NCBI GenBank assembly: GCA_019746135.1
Contig: JAIESI010000017.1
Coordinates: forward strand, 1-64,000
Length of the DNA: 64,000 nucleotides
Origin: Xanthobacteraceae bacterium
GTDB taxonomy: Bacteria > Pseudomonadota > Alphaproteobacteria > Rhizobiales > Xanthobacteraceae
Reading direction: 5' to 3'
Under the pieces are notes generated by a model. That model searched no databases, had not been told where the DNA came from, and was given only the letters and a program-made list of their open reading frames with translations. Of the stretch, positions 45,002-52,207 are shown one piece after another (positions within the stretch are counted from its first letter, which is position 1; the number at the start of each line of letters is the position of its first letter). Position numbers and translations under genes: made by a program.

Positions 45002-45203
45002 GTCGGCGGCCGGGATGCTCTCTCAGGAGGCGGTCAGATTCGGCCTCCGAGAGTGCGAAATCCAGCGGCTTCGGTAAATGCAGCAGCGGACATCCCGACC
45101 GAGGCGACTGCCGTTGCAGCATGTTGCCGCACCACTTGCGATTGCAGTACTATTTCCGCGCTCGATGGTTCTGCGGGAGCCTGACGAGCTTGGGGGGCCG
45201 ACG

Positions 45204-45776
45204 ATGCGTGACGTGATCCGCAGACCTGCCATCAGTGCGCTTTGCGTTGCGTTTGGTCTGATAGCGCACGCCGTGCCTGCTTCGGCCCAGCACAATCCGC
45301 AAGTGATCCTGCAAGGGGTCATTCAGCAGCTGAGCACAGGCACTCCCAACCCCACGTGGTATGGCGCGACGTTGTGGCAAACGATCGCAATACAGACAGG
45401 CAACACCGGCTATTACCCGCAGCTCGGAACGGCAGGTCCGGTAACGAACATCCAGGTGGTGGGGCAGCAGGCGCTGCCTCAAGGCACGGTGTATTTGCTC
45501 AGGTCGCAACATCAAAGCGGCATCGCTTACAATTGGAATCTCGGAATTAGCTCGATAACCAATCGCATCGAGTACATGAACGTCAATCCAGCGGCCGCTG
45601 GCGGCCCCGGCGGGCCAAGTGGACCAGGTGGACCAAGTGGACCAGGTGGACCAAGCGGCCTGCCTCAAGGACCCGGTGGAGGTGGCGGCGGTACCGGTGG
45701 TGGCGCTGGTGGCGGAGGCGGTGGTGGTGGCGGAGGCGGTGGCACCGCCTGCCAGCGTTATCCAAATCTCTGCTGA
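45204..45776 (+). CDS. Secreted protein with collagen-like Gly-Pro repeats and poly-Gly tail
   Basis: 190 residues from the ATG at 45204 after GGGGGGCC. The signal peptide ends ASAQ. A folded-looking middle (about 30-125) is followed by GGPSGPG-type collagen-like triplets (45600-45665), a run of about 25 Gly broken by Thr and Ala, and a short Cys-containing end (ACQRYPNLC). The DNA of the repeat shows near-identical 9- and 18-base units, prone to length change. Its function is unknown; a surface or matrix role is possible. Confidence 0.65.
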   Translation: MRDVIRRPAISALCVAFGLIAHAVPASAQHNPQVILQGVIQQLSTGTPNPTWYGATLWQTIAIQTGNTGYYPQLGTAGPVTNIQVVGQQALPQGTVYLLRSQHQSGIAYNWNLGISSITNRIEYMNVNPAAAGGPGGPSGPGGPSGPGGPSGLPQGPGGGGGGTGGGAGGGGGGGGGGGGTACQRYPNLC

Positions 45777-45789
45777 TGGGGAGAAAGCC

Positions 45790-46553
45790 ATGCTTCGTCG
45801 GGAGGTCATCCTTGGTGGCGCTCTCACCATTCTGTGGGGCGTCGCGTGTTGTCCCTGTTATGCCCAGACACCAGCCAAAAGAAGACCGGGCTGCACGGTG
45901 GACGCAGACGAAGCTCCGCGTTTCTTTCAAAAAGCAAACTCGGAAATCCTGACCGCCACCGGAAACGAGCCGATCGTTCCGAGCTCCGGTGACCGCGACT
46001 TCGATTACGCATTGGCTCACACGCTGTCGAGAATGACAGACGTGTTCGGGTCCTGCCCGGCTTCGGATATTATGACGACGGCGGATCGCCGAACGCATAT
46101 GCAACACCGGCGGTCAGGATGAAGTCCGCCGATGGTACCGTGCTGTTCGGCCGCAGTCTTTTGAAAGCAACGCTTGCGGAGCGTGAGGACCCGGACGTCG
46201 CGGTGTCGGCGGTTTGCGCCCATGAGTACGCCCACATCCTGCAATACAAAAAGCAGCTCATGAACCGCCTGCAAGGCGGCCAACCAACCGTGAAACGCAT
46301 CGAGCTTCACGCCGATTATCTGGCCGGCTTCTTCGCAGGGGCCCGCAAGCTGCAGAAGGCGGACTACCCGGCCGCCGTGTACGCGACCAAGGCGCATTCC
46401 ATCGGCGACTACATGTTCACCGATCGCAATCACCACGGCACGCCTGATGAGCGGGCCGCCGCGATCGTTGCCGGATTCAACGCTTCATATCGAGAGAGAA
46501 AGACACTCGCTCAGGGGATCGAGACGGGGATCGGTTACGTCCAGTCTCGATGA
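45790..46553 (+). pseudogene. Secreted HExxH metallopeptidase-like gene, split by a frameshift
   Basis: The first part (45790 to about 46050) encodes a signal peptide ending CYAQ and about 60 mature residues to LAHTLSRMTDVFG. Adding one G to the GGG at 46048-46050 would join it to a frame reading LPGFGYYDDGGSPNAYATPA that runs into the second part, which holds the zinc motif HEYAH and later IELHADYLAGFFAG (third ligand region). As read, the first frame stops at 46122. The peptidase resembles M48-like or small secreted metalloproteases. A sequencing error is possible. Confidence 0.7.
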
Positions 46554-46855
46554 CCGTGGGGGCTTCTGTCCAGGCTTGCTCGACGATGCCCTCGCCGGCC
46601 TCCCCTGAACACGTCATTCTCGTTCACGGCACGGGCGCCGGCGATCCCGCCGATCGCGGCGACAAGTGGTGGCAACTCGGCAGCACGTTTGCGCAGCGGC
46701 TTGCGGAAGCGCTGTCCGCGGCAACCGTCGAGAAGCCGTTTCACTGGAGTGGTGCAAACTCCGAGCAGGCGCGCCGCGCGGCGGCGAATGCATTGCTGTC
46801 TCGTCTTGCCGAATATGAACACGCGGGCGAGAGCGTCCAGCCATATCCAAAATGA
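46550..46855 (+). pseudogene. Truncated alpha/beta-hydrolase-like gene (N-terminal part only)
   Basis: 101 codons starting inside the stop of the preceding gene (ATGA). The beginning HVILVHGTGAGDPADRGDKW is the oxyanion-loop region of a lipase/esterase-like fold, and SGANSEQARRAAANALLSRL fits the helix before the nucleophile elbow. It ends at a stop just before the expected GxSxG motif, which is not found downstream, so the catalytic half is missing. Confidence 0.6.
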
Positions 46856-47253
46856 GCGCACGATCGATTTGCTCCGAAGCCGCGGCGATGTTGTTGCTGT
46901 CTTCTGCTGCTGCCAGCATGAGCTTCGCTGCGTGCTGCCAGTGCTGGCGCGCGCTTGTCGTCGGACGGCAAGGCAGCACGCTTGGTCGCGGAGCAGCAGC
47001 AACGCCTCCGGCTGCGTGATCGCGGGGGGATTTTGTCAACCGGAGGCGCGCGCGGATACCCCCTACCGGCATTTCCGCCCGACCGCTTTATCCGAGTCGT
47101 CGCCCGGATAAGCGGTACCGGATGCCGGAGGCGAACTTGTGCTGCATCCCTTGCCGCCGGTCCATCACAGCGTTGCCGCGGCGGCGCGCGTGCGTGAACG
47201 CGTCCCAGGGTGCTAGAGTCGCCTTGGCGCCCGCCGTGGCCCGGGAGGGACTG
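46856..47253. other. 398-base region, no gene recognised
   Basis: Several open frames cross it on both strands, but none has family features. It follows a truncated gene and probably contains decayed sequence. A GGGAGGGA site at its right end serves the lipoprotein gene at 47254. Confidence 0.35.
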
Positions 47254-47607
47254 ATGCGTGCCGTGGTGCTTCTGACCGTAGGCCTTGCGCTGTCGTCGTG
47301 CGCCGGGGCGAAGGTCGACGACAATCCGCCCGCCGAGTGGCGGTCGAGCACGCGCGTCTATCGAGCGAGCGAGACACCGCGCGGCGCGCGCGTTCTTGGC
47401 CAAATCGCCGCCACGAGTTGCAAGAGCAAGCCCTGGGACCCTGAGCCGACCGACGAGGACGCCACACGTCAGCTCCAGGTCGATTCCCGCGGCATGGGCG
47501 GAAACGCAGTCGGTAACGTCACGTGCGGGATCGGCAACGCCCTTGCGACAAACTGCCTGTCGTCCATCGTTTGCCGCGGCACGGCGATCCAACTGAACGA
47601 GAGGTAA
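47254..47607 (+). CDS. Lipoprotein with an RcsF-like core
   Basis: 117 residues from the ATG at 47254 (GGGAGGGA upstream). A lipoprotein signal with lipobox LALSSC puts the lipidated Cys at 16. The core SCKSKPWDPEPTDEDATRQL, MGGNAVGNVTC, ATNCLSSIVC has four cysteines in the layout of RcsF, the outer-membrane stress sensor with two disulfides. RcsB/RcsC partners are not typical of this group, so the resemblance may be only of fold. Confidence 0.6.
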   Translation: MRAVVLLTVGLALSSCAGAKVDDNPPAEWRSSTRVYRASETPRGARVLGQIAATSCKSKPWDPEPTDEDATRQLQVDSRGMGGNAVGNVTCGIGNALATNCLSSIVCRGTAIQLNER

Positions 47608-47763
47608 CAGAGCCTCGCATGGTCACCGACGTTAAACGCACTGAAAGCGCGGCGGGGCCCAACGCCATCTCGTGATCCACAGCAGTATCCATCGCACGAC
47701 CGGCGCGCCAACCGGCGGGCCGATCGGCCAGCGCCGGATATCGGTGCAAATATTTGATGCTGT

Positions 47764-47839
47764 TGGTGAGCGCGCTGGGACTCGAACCCAGGACCCCGTG
47801 ATTAAAAGTCACGTGCTCTACCGGCTGAGCTACGCGCTC
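47764..47839 (-). tRNA. tRNA-Lys (anticodon UUU)
   Basis: Reading the minus strand, the 7-bp acceptor stem GAGCGCG pairs with CGCGCTC, followed by discriminator A and an encoded CCA. The D-arm is GCTC-AGCCGGTA-GAGC, the anticodon arm CGTGA-CTTTTAA-TCACG gives anticodon TTT, and the T-arm CTGGG-TTCGAGT-CCCAG is canonical. It lies next to a region with broken genes. Confidence 0.95.
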
Positions 47840-48083
47840 CCGGGCGCACACTTAGGGCAACGGCGGCAGCTTTCCAAGCCAAAATCGCTGCCTCCGGCAC
47901 CCCGGCCACGGCAAATTCCACCGCAATTTGAGCCACTTCCCGCGGCCGCGAGGCAATCGGTCTTTTTGTGATGGCCAACACATCGGCCGGGGCCGGCCTC
48001 CCCTAGGATCGTTTCATTGATTTGAACCGCAGCGCCCACCTCGACGACCAACTACGGGGCTTCGGGCTCGTTAGGAGGCTCAG

Positions 48084-48284
48084 ATGCTGAAGACAGCCGG
48101 TAGCATTTTCGCAGTCGTGGCCGTCGGCACCGTGGCCATCGCCTGGACGCAGACGCACAAGCAGACGCCGCAGCCTGCCCCCCTTGCCGAGACGATCTCG
48201 CCGGAAAAGCTCATGTTGAGCGGCGGACCGCTTCCCGAGCAGCAATTCAAAGACCTGTCGTTCGTCTTCGCCGACGACAACTGA
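48084..48284 (+). CDS. Small membrane-anchored or secreted protein, unknown
   Basis: 66 residues with TAGGAGGCTCAG in front of the ATG. One hydrophobic N-terminal segment (GSIFAVVAVGTVAIAW) is followed by a hydrophilic tail ending in LSFVFADDN. Proteins of this type are common small unknowns in Hyphomicrobiales. A hairpin followed by TTTT at 48401-48441 probably ends the transcript. Confidence 0.65.
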   Translation: MLKTAGSIFAVVAVGTVAIAWTQTHKQTPQPAPLAETISPEKLMLSGGPLPEQQFKDLSFVFADDN

Positions 48285-48400
48285 CGCAACACCGATCGCT
48301 TCCTCCGGTCCTGGTCGACCCAATCCCCCACAGTCCCCCCTTGGGTCCCGGGGCCGGAAGGAGGCGTCAAATTCGACGACTCAGGCACGAAACGTCGAAC

Positions 48401-48441
48401 GGCCGCCGTATCGGGGCTCAGTCCTGGTCCGGCGGCCTTTT
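48401..48441 (+). terminator. Terminator-like hairpin overlapping the end of the next minus-strand gene
   Basis: GGCCGCC and GGCGGCC pair across a 23-base loop, followed by TTTTCC. It could end transcription of the gene at 48084; the loop is long, so confidence is modest. Confidence 0.4.
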
Positions 48442-48624
48442 CCTATCGCGAAAACGGCGGCGCAGCGCGGGCTTCACCGGCATGCGCCAGACGGCAAAGG
48501 CGATGATGGCAAGCGACAGCGCCAGGTAGCGCATGGCGGCTTCGGCGGAATGAAGCTGTCCGATCAGGCCGATGATCCAGAGCGCGGTCAAGAACGCCAG
48601 CAAAACGACGGTCCGCACTCGCAT
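48418..48624 (-). CDS. Small inner-membrane protein, unknown
   Basis: 68 residues from the ATG at 48624. Two hydrophobic segments (VVLLAFLTALWIIGLIG and the AMRYLALSLAIIAFAVW region) precede a very basic tail (RRRFRDRKRPPDQD). No family is recognised. The ribosome binding site is unclear. Confidence 0.5.
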   Translation of the reverse strand: MRVRTVVLLAFLTALWIIGLIGQLHSAEAAMRYLALSLAIIAFAVWRMPVKPALRRRFRDRKRPPDQD

Positions 48625-48932
48625 ACGCAACGCTCCAGCCCGAGGATGCGCTCAAGTGATGTTATCAGCCCACTTCTCGGTCAAATTGTGTTTCGGCGAT
48701 TAACACTACTCTAGCAGCATTTTGCGCAGACTCGCGCAGGAAATCCTGCGGCCTCGTCCCAACATCGACCCCAACATCGGCCCCAAGATCGGCCCAGGAG
48801 TACCGCTGGTGCGTCACTGAAGTTTCATCGCCCGGACGTGCTGTCGCCACAGACGTCCGCCAGTTTGCCGGCCATCGGGGACAGGCTCTGGCCCTCCAGG
48901 AGAGGGCCATGCAGGAAGACAGGAGGACGTGC

Positions 48933-49133
48933 ATGACGCCGAACGCCACCCCCGTAATAGTATCGTTTGCGCGCTATTTCAGCCGCCCGTTTTGCCCCGA
49001 ATGCGGCCGCGAGCAGTTTGTTCCGGAGCAATCGTCGTTTGTCGACGATGGCTGTATCCGCCACGCCTGGCTGTGCGAAGCCTGCGGCAACGCGTTCAAC
49101 ACCCACATCGAGTTCGACGAGCTCTCGCTCTGA
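48933..49133 (+). CDS. Small zinc-ribbon protein
   Basis: 66 residues. The ATG at 48933 is chosen over 48909 because AGGAGG lies six bases before it. Two CxxC knuckles, CPECG and CEACG, form a probable zinc ribbon of rubredoxin-like or transcription-factor type, with an acidic end (HIEFDELSL). A strong terminator follows. The function is unknown; the family is frequent in Bradyrhizobium relatives. Confidence 0.75.
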   Translation: MTPNATPVIVSFARYFSRPFCPECGREQFVPEQSSFVDDGCIRHAWLCEACGNAFNTHIEFDELSL

Positions 49134-49157
49134 CGCGGGGGGCCAGCCGAAAATGAT

Positions 49158-49184
49158 CCGGGCCGCCCATGGCGGCCCGGTTTT
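49158..49184 (+). terminator. Rho-independent terminator after the zinc-ribbon gene
   Basis: Perfect 10-bp stem CCGGGCCGCC-CAT-GGCGGCCCGG followed by TTTTG, 24 bases after the stop codon. Confidence 0.8.
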
Positions 49185-49197
49185 GTTTGCGTTGCGC

Positions 49198-49235
49198 CCC
49201 AGGGCTTGATTCAACTTCGTGAATCAAGCCCTGGG
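49198..49235. repeat. Perfect 16-bp inverted repeat at the end of the molybdo-enzyme operon
   Basis: CCCAGGGCTTGATTCA and its complement enclose ACTTCG. It lies 12 bases past the stop of the minus-strand gene at 49247 and may act as its transcript end, although no T-run follows. It could also be a dispersed repeat type of this genome. Confidence 0.55.
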
Positions 49236-49246
49236 ATCATCATGCT

Positions 49247-51463
49247 CTAGGCCAGCGCCTTCTTCACCCGGTCGGGCAGGAACGGCGTGTGCCGCAGCCG
49301 CACGCCGGCGAGTTCTGCCACCGCGTTGGAGATGCACGGCGCGACCAGCGGGCTCGCCATCTGGCCGGCACCGGTCGGATGGTTGTCCGTCTTGATCAGC
49401 TCGATGTGCATCTCCGGCACCTCGTTCATCCGCGGCAGCGCGTAGTCGTAGAAGTTCGACTGCTCCACCACGCCGTCCTTGATCGAGATCAGCTCGCTCA
49501 TCGTCACGCCGAGACCATAGACGATGCTGCTTTCGGTCTGGGCAACGACGTTGTCCGGCTGCACCGCGACGCCGCAGTCGAGGGTGCACCAGAAATTGTG
49601 CACCTTGACCTGGCCGCTGCCGCGGTCGAGCGAGATCTCGGCGATGCCGGCGACCTGGCTGCCGGAGTAGTCGATGTAGGACAGCCCGAGCGCGCGGCCG
49701 TCGCGCTTCTTGCCCCACTCCGCCATCTGCGCGACACGCTCTACCGCCTTGTGGGCGCGCGGCGTGCCCTTCAAAAGCTCGAGGCGGTACGCCAGCGGAT
49801 CGACGCCGCGCTTGCGCGCCATCTCGTCGATGAAGGCCTCGGCCGCGAACTTGTTGGCGAGGAAGCTGATGCCGCGCAGCGGATTGGTCCGCACCCCGGT
49901 GTCGCGGTAGAGATGCTCGACCAGCTGATGCGGGACGTCATAGCCGCGGGGCTCGCCGCCCAGCATGGCGATGAAGTCCCTGCCGCCGGTCGCCTGGAAG
50001 CGCACCGGATCCATGTAGGGCCCGACCCGGTCCACCGCGATCCGGTGATGCCACGCCGTGATCTTGCCCGAGGCATCGAATCCGGCGCGCAGATAGTGCG
50101 CCGAGATCGGCCGGAACCGGCCGTTGTGCACGTCGTCCTCGCGCGTCCACATCACCTTGACCGGGCGGCCCGCCTCCTTCGACAGCATCACCGCGTCCAT
50201 GATGAAGTCGACGTCGCGGTTGCCGCGGCGGCCGAACCCGCCGCCCATCAGCAGGTCATGCAGCTTCACCTTGTCGCGTGGGATGCCGAGGAACTTGGCC
50301 GGCGCCTCGGTCGCCGTGGTCTGGCTCTGGGTGCCGGCCCAGATCTCGGCCGATTGTCCATCGGACGCAACCGACGCCACCGCGTTCAGCGGCTCCATCT
50401 GTGCGTGATAGGCATAGTCGCAGCGGTACTCGGCTTCCATGGTGCTCGCGGCACCCTGGAATGCGGCCCGCGCGTTGCCCTGCGAGCTCCAGTCGCGCGC
50501 CGCCCGGTTGAGGTTCTTCGCGTCGGCAGCAAAGGCGTCGAGGCCCTTGTCGCTGTCGAAGCCCCAGGCGGTGCCGGTCCGCGTCCAGGTGACGGCGCCG
50601 ATGAGCGCCTGGCGCGCCTTCAGCGCCGCCCATGCGGTGTCCGCGACCACGCCGACGCCGTGCGGCAGCCGGATCACGGAGACGACGCCGGGCACCGCCT
50701 TGGCTTTCGCCTCGTCGATCCGGTTGGGGGCCGATCCTTCGACCGGAGCCCGCAGCAACGTGCCGTAGAGCATCCCCGGCACCTGCACGTCGATGCCGTA
50801 GGTCGCGCTGCCGTTGACCTTGCTGGGCAGCTCGATCCGCATCACGTCCTTGCCGATCAGGCGGAAGTCGGCGGCCTTCTTGAGCTGATCGGGCTTGATC
50901 TCCGGCGCCTTGGCCGGAACCTCGGCGAACTGGGTGATCTCGCCATAACCGAGCTTCCGCCCGGACTTCGCATGCACCACGGTGCTCGGCTCGGTGGTCA
51001 GCTCCTCGACCGGAACGCCCCACTTTCGCGCAACATTGTCGAGCAGCACGCGGCGCACCTGCGCGCCGACGACCCGCAGCGGCGTGTAGTAGCTCGTCAC
51101 CGCGTTGGAGCCCGCGGTGTACATCATCGCCCCGCCAAAGCCCGGATTGCCGTAGATGCTCTCGAGCGGCGGGGCGGGCACGATCCGCACCCGCGCCCAG
51201 TCGGCGTCGAGCTCTTCGGCGATGATCAGGGGCAGCGAGGTCATCGACCCCTGCCCCATTTCGGTCGCGGCCGACATGATGGTGATCGTGCCGTCGGGCG
51301 CAATGCTGATCCACGGATTGATTGCGGTGCCGGTGCGTTCGCTGGAGAGCACCGCGGCCTCAAGGCTGCCGGGCACCGCGATGGCGAACGACAGTCCGGC
51401 CGCGCCGATCATCACCTGACGGCGGGAAACCGGCGTGTTGAGCTTTCCGATGCGCTTGTTCAT
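49247..51463 (-). CDS. Xanthine-dehydrogenase-family molybdopterin-binding subunit (IorB-like), altered active site
   Basis: 738 residues with a Tat-type N-terminus (VSRRQVMIGAAGLSFAIAVP). Molybdopterin-contact motifs include ATEMGQGSMTSLPLIIAEEL, LLMGGGFGRRGNRD and PLRGISFLANKFAAEAFIDE. In this superfamily the motif GxGE near the C-terminus carries the base that activates the Mo-bound water; here it reads GAGQMASPLVAP, with Gln (CAG at 49361-49363). It pairs with the 2Fe-2S subunit one base upstream; no FAD subunit is present. It may be inactive, specialised, or regulatory. Confidence 0.88.
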   Translation of the reverse strand: MNKRIGKLNTPVSRRQVMIGAAGLSFAIAVPGSLEAAVLSSERTGTAINPWISIAPDGTITIMSAATEMGQGSMTSLPLIIAEELDADWARVRIVPAPPLESIYGNPGFGGAMMYTAGSNAVTSYYTPLRVVGAQVRRVLLDNVARKWGVPVEELTTEPSTVVHAKSGRKLGYGEITQFAEVPAKAPEIKPDQLKKAADFRLIGKDVMRIELPSKVNGSATYGIDVQVPGMLYGTLLRAPVEGSAPNRIDEAKAKAVPGVVSVIRLPHGVGVVADTAWAALKARQALIGAVTWTRTGTAWGFDSDKGLDAFAADAKNLNRAARDWSSQGNARAAFQGAASTMEAEYRCDYAYHAQMEPLNAVASVASDGQSAEIWAGTQSQTTATEAPAKFLGIPRDKVKLHDLLMGGGFGRRGNRDVDFIMDAVMLSKEAGRPVKVMWTREDDVHNGRFRPISAHYLRAGFDASGKITAWHHRIAVDRVGPYMDPVRFQATGGRDFIAMLGGEPRGYDVPHQLVEHLYRDTGVRTNPLRGISFLANKFAAEAFIDEMARKRGVDPLAYRLELLKGTPRAHKAVERVAQMAEWGKKRDGRALGLSYIDYSGSQVAGIAEISLDRGSGQVKVHNFWCTLDCGVAVQPDNVVAQTESSIVYGLGVTMSELISIKDGVVEQSNFYDYALPRMNEVPEMHIELIKTDNHPTGAGQMASPLVAPCISNAVAELAGVRLRHTPFLPDRVKKALA

Positions 51464-51464
51464 G

Positions 51465-51920
51465 TCACGCCTCCCGTGCCGCGCGCTCGACGGCGCGCAC
51501 GATGCGCTGATAGGTGCCGCAACGGCAGATGTTCGTGCTCATGTGCTCGATGATCTCGGCGCGTGTCGGCTTCGGTTTCTGCTTGAGCAGATCGGCCGCG
51601 CTCATGATCTGGCCGGATTGGCAATAGCCGCACTGCGGCACGTTCTCGGCGAGCCAGGCCTTCTGCACCGGATGGCTCGCGTTCGGCGAGAGCCCCTCGA
51701 TCGTGGTGACCGACTTGCCGGACAATTCCGAGAGCTGCGTCTGGCATGAATAGGCGCGCTTGCCGTCGATGTGCACCATGCAGGCGCCACACAGGCCCGT
51801 GCCGCAGCCGAACTTGGTGCCGGTGAGCTTCAGACCTTCGCGCACCACCCAAAGGAGCGGCGTGTCGGGCGGCGCGTCGACCGACACGGCCCTGCCGTTG
51901 ACCGCAAAATTTGTCGCCAT
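51465..51920 (-). CDS. 2Fe-2S-binding subunit (IorA/XdhC-like small subunit)
   Basis: 151 residues: a plant-type ferredoxin cluster, [21 protein letters not shown], followed by the second, all-helical cluster domain with [12 protein letters not shown] and [11 protein letters not shown]. It carries electrons from the molybdenum centre to an external acceptor, probably a cytochrome c. It is separated by a single base from the molybdopterin subunit downstream. Confidence 0.93.
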   Translation of the reverse strand: MATNFAVNGRAVSVDAPPDTPLLWVVREGLKLTGTKFGCGTGLCGACMVHIDGKRAYSCQTQLSELSGKSVTTIEGLSPNASHPVQKAWLAENVPQCGYCQSGQIMSAADLLKQKPKPTRAEIIEHMSTNICRCGTYQRIVRAVERAAREA

Positions 51921-52012
51921 CGCTTTCCTCCCAGCGTCCGCGCGGAGCGCATCCGTCGCGGCTCGATTGACGTTTCGACATCCGCGCGGCCGTCGCCGCC
52001 GGATCGCGCCAC

Positions 52013-52041
52013 CAGCGCGTTTACGCGCGTCTTCGACGCGC
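52013..52041. repeat. Dispersed repeat R3
   Basis: CAGCGCGTTTACGCGCGTC and onward, an exact or near-exact copy of 43056-43084, containing the palindrome GCGCG-TTTA-CGCGC. Confidence 0.7.
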
Positions 52042-52168
52042 TAAGGACCGGCGCCTGACCGCGCCTGTTGTGTTTCTGGAATTGGAATAATTCTGCACCC
52101 GCGCGGGCGCGCGCGTCATCACGTTCGCGCGATCACAGCCGCAGCCAACCAACAGGCAGCACCACAAC

Positions 52169-52192
52169 GCCGGCGCGATTAGACGCGCCGGC
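52169..52192 (-). terminator. Hairpin at the end of the second molybdo-enzyme pair
   Basis: GCCGGCGCG and CGCGCCGGC around a six-base loop, 16 bases past the stop codon of the gene at 52208; no T-run. Confidence 0.5.
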
Positions 52193-52207
52193 GCAATCCT
52201 GATGCAG

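Noticed and set aside
45600-45760. Short regular DNA repeats resembling a CRISPR array
   Set aside because: The units are 9-18 bases, adjacent without spacers and in coding frame; they encode Gly-Pro and Gly repeats.
47764-47839. tRNA-Lys as integration site of a genomic island
   Set aside because: No integrase gene and no repeated tRNA 3' end were found in the window.
47519-47851. Minus-strand ORF reading RVAQPVEHVTFNHGVLGSSP
   Set aside because: It is the translation of the tRNA-Lys gene, a well-known annotation artefact.
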